This document shows, piece by piece, positions 15,443-21,147 of a stretch of 21,147 bases of DNA (the stretch's first letter is position 1; every line of letters begins with the position of its first letter). Both the position numbers and the translations under genes were made by a program. The notes beneath the pieces were generated by a model, which saw only the letters and a program-made list of their open reading frames with translations, ran no database searches and had not been told where the DNA came from. Source of the DNA: Bacteroidota bacterium. Its GTDB lineage: Bacteria > Bacteroidota > Bacteroidia > UBA8524. The stretch spans positions 29,202 to 50,348 of the forward strand of contig DQHT01000025.1 of the NCBI GenBank assembly GCA_003531115.1, written 5' to 3'.

Positions 15443-18238
15443 ATGACGAATCAGAACCCGGAACAAATAGCCAGAGACCATATTGATGCCCAACTAACAG
15501 CATGTGGCTGGCTGGTTCAGAGCAAATCAAAAATCAATCTGAATGCCGGCATTGGTGTGGCTGTTCGCGAATATACCACCGAGGTCGGACCTGCTGATTA
15601 TGTCCTGTTTGTTGATGGAAAACCAGTTGGGATCATTGAAGCGAAACGCGAAGAAGAAGCGCATAAACTCAGTGTTCACGAAGACCAGGCGGAAGACTAT
15701 GCCACGGCAAAACTGAAATATCTGAATAATGAAAAACTTTCTTTTGTATACCTGAGCACCGGTGAAGTAACTATCCTTACTGATTTCAGAGACCCGAAAC
15801 CAAGGGGAAGAAACGTATTCACTTTTCATCGCCCGGAAACACTGAGGGGCTGGTTAAAAAAAACCAAATCGGTTCGGGCTGCTTTGCAAGACCTGAACAC
15901 TTTGCCGGAAGAAGGTTTACGCGAATGCCAAATTAAGGCCATCACCCAGCTTGAAAAGTCATTCAAACAAAACAAACCAAGGTCCCTCATTCAAATGGCC
16001 ACAGGATCGGGAAAAACCTTTACCGCCATTACTTCGGTGTATCGCCTGCTGAAACTCCAGGACGACAACCACAATGATGTGGTAAAGCGAATCCTGTTCC
16101 TCGTGGATACCAAAAACCTGGGCGAACAGGCCGAGCAGGAGTTTATAAGTTACCTGCCCAACGACGACAACCGCATGTTTACCGAACTCTACGGGGTGCA
16201 TCGCCTGAAATCAAAACATATTCCCGAAGACAGCCACGTGTATATCAGCACCATTCAACGTTTGTATGCCGTGCTCAAAGGACAGGATCTTGACGAAAGT
16301 GCCGAAGAAGAAAACCCAAATGAAAAGTGGCAGCCCAAAGAAGTGCCACCCATCGAATACAATGAAAAATTACCCATCGAATTTTTCGACTTCATCGTCA
16401 TTGACGAATGCCACCGAAGCATTTACAACCTGTGGATGCAGGTTCTGGACTATTTTGATGCCTTTCAGGTAGGCCTTACTGCCACGCCTGATGCGCGAAC
16501 CATTGCCTACTTCAATCAAAATATGGTTTCGGAATATTCTCACGAAATGGCCGTGGCCGATGGGGTGAATGTGGGCTATGACGTATACCTCATTGAAACC
16601 AAAATTACCCAGCAGGGTGCCACGCTTTGGAAAGGCGAATATGTTGAGCACCGGGAAAGGCTGAGCCGCAAAAAACGTCTAGAGTTACAGGACGAAGACG
16701 AAGCTTATTCCGCACAGCAGTTAGATAAAGACATTGTTAACCCGAATCAGATACGTAAAGTTATTTCCACCTTTAAAACACATTTGCCTGCCATGTTCTC
16801 CGATCGTTTTGACCAAGACGGGAATTTTGAGGTGCCTAAAACCCTGATCTTTGCAAAGACCGACAGCCATGCCGACGACATTATTCAAATTGTCAGGGAA
16901 GAGTTTAACGAGGAAAACCGCTTTTGTAAAAAAGTAACCTACAAAGCCACCGAAGACCCCAAGTCGGTGTTAGCTCAATTCCGCAACGATTACCACCCCC
17001 GCATTGCTGTAACAGTGGATATGATCGCCACCGGAACAGATGTAAAACCCCTGGAATGTTTGCTCTTTATGCGGGATGTAAAAAGCCGCAACTACTTTGA
17101 ACAGATGAAAGGACGAGGCACCCGGGTTATTGACTTCGATGACCTGAAAAAGGTGTCGCCCAATGCCAAAATCACCAAAGACCATTTTGTGATCGTGGAT
17201 GCCATTGGTGTGACCAAAAGTTTGAAAACCGACAGCCGTCCCCTGGAAAAAAAACCTGGCGTGGCTTTGAAAGATCTTTTGGCGGCTGTAGCTGTTGGCG
17301 CAAGAGATGAAGATCTGTTTACTTCCCTGGCCAACCGGCTCACCAGGCTCGATAAACAGATAAGCGAAAAAGAAAAAAAACGATTTGAGGAAAAATCGGG
17401 TGGCCTGCCCCTTTCTCAGGTGGTAAAAGACCTGCTCAATGCCTACAACCCAGATACCGTAGAGGCCATTGAAGAAAAAGTTGGGAATGAAAAACGTGGC
17501 GCCGCTCCGGTGGAAATCGAAGCCGCCATTACCCGGGAGCTGGAACACTTACGCAACCAGGCCGCCAAAGTATTTACCGGCGACCTAAATAAGTATATTG
17601 AAGATGTGCGCAAGGCACACGAACAAAAAGTCGACCTGCTTAACCCCGATGAACTGGTGCATGTGGGCTGGGATAAAGAAAACAAAGACAAGGCAAACGC
17701 CACCATTAGCGCGTTTAAGGAGTGGATAAAAAACCACAAAGACGAAATAACTGCCTTGCAGCTCTTTTACGCACAACCCTATCGCAGGAGAGAACTTACC
17801 TTTGCCATGATCAAAGACTTGGTGGAGAAAATTGTGCTCGACAAACCTGCCCTAGCTCCCATGAGTGTGTGGCGGGCTTATGAGCAACTTGAAAAGGTAA
17901 GCGGACAACCTAAAAACGAATTGGCGGCTTTGGTAGCCCTTATCCGCAAGGTGGTTGGGATTGACGCGGCTTTAACGCCCTACGACAAAACTGTTGACCG
18001 CAATTTCCAGCAATGGATCTTAAAAAAGAACGCCGGCCAACACAACCTCTTTACCAGAGAGCAGATGGACTGGCTGCAAATGCTGAAAGAGCAGATTGCC
18101 ACCTCTGTGCATATTGAGGTGGACGACCTGGACTTTACCCCCTTTGACGCCAAAGGCGGACGCGGTAAAATGTGGCAACTTTTTGGCGATGACATGGAGA
18201 AGATTATTAATGAATTAAATGAAGTGTTGGCAGCGTGA
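15443..18238 (+). CDS. hsdR: Type I restriction enzyme, R (restriction/translocase) subunit
   Basis: 931 residues. HsdR joins an M2S core, pumps unmethylated DNA by ATP hydrolysis and cuts it at a distance. The N-terminal PD-(D/E)xK nuclease shows Asp52 in GPADYVLF and Glu66-x-Lys68 in GIIEAKRE. The SF2 motor has Walker A TGSGKT (187-192), motif II Asp-Glu-Cys-His (321-324), motif III TATP (346-349) and motif VI QMKGRGTR (554-561). The region after about 690 fits the EcoEI-type R C-terminal domain that contacts the methyltransferase core. Length and motif set suit an EcoEI-like enzyme, and nothing is missing. Three A8 runs occur (15856-15863, 17247-17254, 17373-17380). The stop TGA overlaps the hsdS ATG by one base. 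A TAACTTTA at 15413-15420 is a weak -7 candidate upstream. Confidence 0.96.
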   Translation: MTNQNPEQIARDHIDAQLTACGWLVQSKSKINLNAGIGVAVREYTTEVGPADYVLFVDGKPVGIIEAKREEEAHKLSVHEDQAEDYATAKLKYLNNEKLSFVYLSTGEVTILTDFRDPKPRGRNVFTFHRPETLRGWLKKTKSVRAALQDLNTLPEEGLRECQIKAITQLEKSFKQNKPRSLIQMATGSGKTFTAITSVYRLLKLQDDNHNDVVKRILFLVDTKNLGEQAEQEFISYLPNDDNRMFTELYGVHRLKSKHIPEDSHVYISTIQRLYAVLKGQDLDESAEEENPNEKWQPKEVPPIEYNEKLPIEFFDFIVIDECHRSIYNLWMQVLDYFDAFQVGLTATPDARTIAYFNQNMVSEYSHEMAVADGVNVGYDVYLIETKITQQGATLWKGEYVEHRERLSRKKRLELQDEDEAYSAQQLDKDIVNPNQIRKVISTFKTHLPAMFSDRFDQDGNFEVPKTLIFAKTDSHADDIIQIVREEFNEENRFCKKVTYKATEDPKSVLAQFRNDYHPRIAVTVDMIATGTDVKPLECLLFMRDVKSRNYFEQMKGRGTRVIDFDDLKKVSPNAKITKDHFVIVDAIGVTKSLKTDSRPLEKKPGVALKDLLAAVAVGARDEDLFTSLANRLTRLDKQISEKEKKRFEEKSGGLPLSQVVKDLLNAYNPDTVEAIEEKVGNEKRGAAPVEIEAAITRELEHLRNQAAKVFTGDLNKYIEDVRKAHEQKVDLLNPDELVHVGWDKENKDKANATISAFKEWIKNHKDEITALQLFYAQPYRRRELTFAMIKDLVEKIVLDKPALAPMSVWRAYEQLEKVSGQPKNELAALVALIRKVVGIDAALTPYDKTVDRNFQQWILKKNAGQHNLFTREQMDWLQMLKEQIATSVHIEVDDLDFTPFDAKGGRGKMWQLFGDDMEKIINELNEVLAA

Positions 18239-19734
18239 TGAGTGAAGCGAAAGAAATTCCGAAAGGGTGGCATAATGCTACTATTAGTGATTTGATAGGG
18301 GATACTGGAGTATTTTTAGATGGTGATTGGATTGAAAGTAAAGACCAAGATCCAAATGGTATTGTTCGATTGATTCAATTGGCTGACATAGGTGATGGAG
18401 ATTTTAAAAATAAATCAAACCGTTTCTTGACCATTGAAAGGGCTAAAAAGTTGAATTGCACTTTTCTTAAGGAGGGTGATATACTGGTAGCTAGAATGCC
18501 TGACCCAATCGGTAGAGCTTGTATTTTTCCACTAAAAGAAGATGAACGATTTATTACAGCCGTTGACGTCGCCATTATTCGACTTGGAAAAAATGGCATT
18601 CAAAATAAATTTCTTGTTCACTCCATTAATAATCGAAAAATAAGAAATGAAATTGAGAATCTTCAGAGCGGTACAACAAGGAAAAGGATATCGAGAGCTA
18701 ACTTAGCTATGCTAAAATTTCCCATCCCCCCCCTCCCTGAACAACACCGCATCGTAGCCAAAATAGAAGAACTCTTCAGCAGTTTGGATAAGGGCATAGA
18801 AAGCCTGAAAACCGCGCAGGAGCACCTTAAAGTGTACCGCCAGGCCGTGTTGAAATGGGCGTTTGAGGGGAAATTGACAGAAACAGAACGAGATAGAAAG
18901 TTGTTCCCTGATGCTCGTGAGTTGTATGAGGGCATAAAGAAGAAAGGAAGAGAATATGGTGTAAAATTGAAATACCCGAAAATAATTTCAAGTGACGAAT
19001 TGCCAATTATTCCGGAAGATTGGATATGGGTTCGAAATGAAGAGTTGCTAAAATATGTAACAAGTGGCTCCCGAGATTGGAAAAAATATTACAGTCCAAC
19101 TGGTAGTATGTTTATAAGAACTCAGAACATTAAAACAAACAACATTGATTTAAGTGAAGTTGCATTTGTTTCAATTCCGGAAAAAGTTGAAGGAAAAAGA
19201 AGCCTTGTAGAAAAGGGTGATTTGCTAATGACAATTACAGGTGCAAATGTTGGAAAAGTAGCTTTAATTGAAAAAGAAATACCTGAGGCTTATGTGAGTC
19301 AGTCAGTCGCATTGATGAAATATTTAGACACTGACCTGACAAAATATATGTGGTATTATTTTCAATGTCATCATTTTGGCGAGGGGTTAATAAATGGACT
19401 GGTATACGGTGTAGGAAGACCTGTGTTAAGTTTAGAAAACATGAAGGAAGTGCCCGTGGGCTTATGTTCAAAGAAAGAACAACAACGCATTGTCTCCGAA
19501 ATTGAATCCCGCCTGACCATTTGCGACAAAATAGAAGAAAGTATTAGCAGCAGTTTGTTGCAAGCTGAAGCCCTTCGACAAAGTATTTTAAAAAAAGCCT
19601 TTGAAGGCAAACTGGTTTTACAAGACCCACACGATGAACCGGCCAGCGTATTGTTGGAGAGGATCAAGGCGGAGAGGGAAAAGAACAAATCTGTGAAGAA
19701 AGTAAAACAGACCAATAAAATAGCCGAGTTATGA
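18238..19734 (+). CDS. hsdS: Type I restriction enzyme, S (specificity) subunit
   Basis: 498 residues from the ATG at 18238. A GTG at 18235 is also in frame, but the ATG sits in TGATG with the hsdR stop, the typical coupling arrangement. HsdS carries two target-recognition domains that read the halves of a split DNA site and sets the specificity of both methylation and cutting. TRD1 spans about 1-160. The central conserved region (about 162-215) begins IPPLPEQHRIVAKIEEL and ends QAVLKWAFEGKL. TRD2 spans about 222-405, starting near LPIIPEDWIWV. The distal conserved region (about 411-485) has QQRIVSEIES and RQSILKKAFEGKL, a protein-level repeat of the central one. Both TRDs are visibly richer in A/T than the conserved regions. 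A C8 run (18726-18733) lies at the TRD1/central border. Confidence 0.96.
   Translation: MSEAKEIPKGWHNATISDLIGDTGVFLDGDWIESKDQDPNGIVRLIQLADIGDGDFKNKSNRFLTIERAKKLNCTFLKEGDILVARMPDPIGRACIFPLKEDERFITAVDVAIIRLGKNGIQNKFLVHSINNRKIRNEIENLQSGTTRKRISRANLAMLKFPIPPLPEQHRIVAKIEELFSSLDKGIESLKTAQEHLKVYRQAVLKWAFEGKLTETERDRKLFPDARELYEGIKKKGREYGVKLKYPKIISSDELPIIPEDWIWVRNEELLKYVTSGSRDWKKYYSPTGSMFIRTQNIKTNNIDLSEVAFVSIPEKVEGKRSLVEKGDLLMTITGANVGKVALIEKEIPEAYVSQSVALMKYLDTDLTKYMWYYFQCHHFGEGLINGLVYGVGRPVLSLENMKEVPVGLCSKKEQQRIVSEIESRLTICDKIEESISSSLLQAEALRQSILKKAFEGKLVLQDPHDEPASVLLERIKAEREKNKSVKKVKQTNKIAEL
18726..18733 (+). repeat. C8 homopolymer tract inside hsdS
   Basis: Eight consecutive C in the codons for Ile163-Pro-Pro-Leu166. 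Gain of one C puts TGA in frame within a few codons (at the CCTGAA that follows). Loss of one C reaches TAG at the ATCGTAGCC about a dozen codons on. Either event leaves a protein of about 167-173 residues containing only TRD1. The open frame here is the 'on' version. Confidence 0.9.
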
Positions 19735-20351
19735 TAGCGAAAAGAAATCATATCAAAGTATTTGTGGCCTCGACCGTTTATAATTTTGAGCATGTTCTAA
19801 GACAGGTTTATGAGCTGCTAGACTCTTATGGTTACGATGTTTGCATGTCGCATATGGGAACAATACTTTTAGACAGTTCAAAATCGAACCTGGACAATTG
19901 CATTGATGCAGTGAATGAATGCGATGTTTTTGTAGGTTTTATCAGGCCTGATTATGGCTCAGGTGTTTTGGAAATCGGCGGTAAGTCCATTACACATTTT
20001 GAGTTCGACACAGGCTATCAAAGAGACATACCTCGTTTTATATTGGCTGATTACCGTGTGGTTTTTACCCGGTCGCTTTTCAAGGACTCTTTTGTGGTGG
20101 AAGATTCTACTGCCAAGCGAATTAATTTCGACAGCATTTCTTTTGAGAACAACAATGTAATGGATACTCGCTGCATAAGGATGTACAACGAAGCCATTAA
20201 GGACAAGGAAAAGCCAGTATCCAGGCGAACAGGCAATTGGGTTCAGGAGTATATCAGCTATGATGATATAAAGATGCATCTTGAAAGCCAGTTCAAATAT
20301 CCGGAACGGATTAAAAAATTAATTGACAACTCTAAAGGGAAAGCAAAATGA
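19731..20351 (+). CDS. DUF4062 domain protein, stand-alone, in restriction operon
   Basis: 206 residues, no signal peptide or membrane segment. The DUF4062 pattern covers about residues 8-115. IKVFVASTVYNFEH (8-21) is a first strand with Ser14-Thr15, and a helix plus GYDVCMS follows. NCIDAVNECDVFVGFIRPDYGSG (56-78) has Asp65 and a Tyr75-Gly76 turn, then SITHFEFDTGYQRDIP (86-101) with Glu91. The rest is polar and ends in a Lys-rich tail. DUF4062 is usually the N-terminal part of large NACHT or other NTPase proteins; here it is the whole protein. The Rossmann-like layout and the Ser-Ile-Thr-x-x-Glu motif recall TIR and nucleoside deoxyribosyltransferase folds, so an NAD- or nucleotide-directed activity is possible but unproven. 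It overlaps hsdS by ATGA and the next gene by ATGA, so its synthesis is tied to the restriction genes. Confidence 0.8.
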   Translation: MIAKRNHIKVFVASTVYNFEHVLRQVYELLDSYGYDVCMSHMGTILLDSSKSNLDNCIDAVNECDVFVGFIRPDYGSGVLEIGGKSITHFEFDTGYQRDIPRFILADYRVVFTRSLFKDSFVVEDSTAKRINFDSISFENNNVMDTRCIRMYNEAIKDKEKPVSRRTGNWVQEYISYDDIKMHLESQFKYPERIKKLIDNSKGKAK

Positions 20352-21147
20352 GTGCATCAACTTTTATTAAAGAACTCATCCAGCAAAAAGAGCACCATTC
20401 TCTTGAATTCAAAAGCAATTGGAATGTCGAAGCCATTTTAAAGACCATTTGTGCATTTCTCAATACCGATGGCGGTTGGATAATCGTCGGGCACAATGAA
20501 AAAGAACTGATAGGTCTGCGCGATATTACTGAAGGAAACGTTAGTAAACTCAAGCAAATCGCTTTAGAGCAGATTTTCCCTCAACCCCTTATCTATATAC
20601 AACTTGAGATTGTGGACGGGAAATCAGTCGTGTTATTGAATGTATTAAAGGGCTCGAGGCAACCCTATTCTTTTTTGAATAAATACTATATTCGAAAAGG
20701 GAGTCAAACGATGGAAGCCGGACCGGATGATGTGAGTTTAATTCTAAGGTCTCCCAATGAATACACATCGGGTTGGGAAAAACTCACAACGGTTGAAGCT
20801 ACATACAGCGATTTGAATGAGAATGAAATTGTTTCGACCATCAAGGCGGCGAACAAACTTGGCAAAACAAAGTCTCTTCCAGAAAGTCCAGGAGACTTTT
20901 TGAGTTACTTTCAATTACTTGACTATACTTCGGTTAAAAATGGGGCAGTCATTTTGTATGGCAATGAGCCAAACAGATTTTTTACCCAGTGCAGAATTCG
21001 AATCACCAATATGCCCGAAGGAGCTACTGGAGACCGTTTCTCTGATATCGAAATAATAGAAGACAATCTCTTTGTTTCATTTAGCAAAGTGATGGGCTAT
21101 TTCAAAAAAAACAATCCTATCGTAAGTGAATTTTATCCGGATAGTCT
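20348..21147 (+). CDS. AlbA_2/Schlafen-type putative DNA-binding protein (COG2865-like), truncated by window end
   Basis: An ATG at 20348 overlaps the DUF4062 stop (ATGA), and the frame stays open to the window end: 266 residues of a longer protein. The AlbA_2 (Schlafen AlbA-like) domain spans about residues 8-125. The marks are HHSLEFKSNW (16-25) with the family's Glu-Phe-Lys, then CAFLNTDGGWIIVGHNE (35-51), and YYIRKGSQTMEA near its end. A linker follows, then the block LSYFQLLDYTSVKNGAVILYGNEPNRFFTQCRIRI, which in COG2865-type 'ATP-dependent DNA helicase RecG-like' regulators precedes a GHKL-type ATPase domain and a winged helix. Those later domains would be outside the window. Relatives are described as transcriptional regulators or defence-associated proteins and are often found within Type I restriction loci. 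Whether it regulates the operon or acts on nucleic acid is unknown. Confidence 0.85.
   Translation, partial: MSASTFIKELIQQKEHHSLEFKSNWNVEAILKTICAFLNTDGGWIIVGHNEKELIGLRDITEGNVSKLKQIALEQIFPQPLIYIQLEIVDGKSVVLLNVLKGSRQPYSFLNKYYIRKGSQTMEAGPDDVSLILRSPNEYTSGWEKLTTVEATYSDLNENEIVSTIKAANKLGKTKSLPESPGDFLSYFQLLDYTSVKNGAVILYGNEPNRFFTQCRIRITNMPEGATGDRFSDIEIIEDNLFVSFSKVMGYFKKNNPIVSEFYPDS

Noticed and set aside
16970..17548. Minus-strand open frame (192 codons) inside hsdR
   Set aside because: Phe-rich low-quality translation caused by Lys/Glu codons of hsdR read backwards.
18235..18237. GTG at 18235 as the start of hsdS
   Set aside because: The ATG immediately after it forms the standard TGATG stop-start coupling with hsdR.
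20332..20553. Minus-strand open frame of 73 codons over the start of the AlbA_2 gene
   Set aside because: Antisense to the conserved AlbA_2 domain, which is coupled to the upstream gene by ATGA.

Overview
The window is 21 kb of a Bacteroidota chromosome, most likely Flavobacteriales or a close relative. The evidence is a DUF5686 outer-membrane protein with a CarboxypepD_reg-like N-terminus, DUF4834 and DUF4468 proteins, a bacterial GH3-family protein, a CarB that lacks the C-terminal MGS domain, almost no Shine-Dalgarno sequences, and several Bacteroidota-type TAnnTTTG -7 promoter elements. I see no tRNA, rRNA, CRISPR array, transposase or integrase, and no gene-free stretch longer than 131 bases.

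Layout. 1-717 (minus): the N-terminal part of an M1-family aminopeptidase, cut by the window edge. 832-1557 (plus): a secreted DUF4468-like protein; its terminator hairpin lies inside the facing gene. 1561-9610 (minus): six genes in one direction. In transcription order they are a secreted GATase-like protein usually labelled 'asparagine synthetase B', a 113-aa conserved hypothetical protein, a cyclophilin lipoprotein, a DUF5686 outer-membrane protein, carB and a small DUF4834 membrane protein. Internal promoters are likely before the cyclophilin gene and carB. 9742-12043 (plus): tatC, rpiB and an M28 peptidase, joined by ATGA overlaps. 12038-14269 (minus): a GH3-family protein and an unrecognised lipoprotein. 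14327-15361 (plus): lpxK. Everything up to here looks like ordinary chromosomal housekeeping and envelope content.

15443-21147 (plus) is an accessory defence module placed directly after lpxK. It holds a Type I restriction subunit (HsdR), a specificity subunit (HsdS), a stand-alone DUF4062 protein and the start of an AlbA_2/Schlafen-type (COG2865-like) protein that runs off the end. Each junction overlaps by 1-4 bases, so this is one translationally coupled operon. No methyltransferase (HsdM) is in the window; if the system is complete it must lie beyond 21147. The DUF4062 and AlbA_2 genes, in operon with R and S, are the part most worth following: they could be an added effector and sensor/regulator pair guarding the restriction system. 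hsdS also contains a C8 tract in which a one-base gain or loss stops translation right after the first target-recognition domain. It is therefore a candidate on/off or half-subunit switch.
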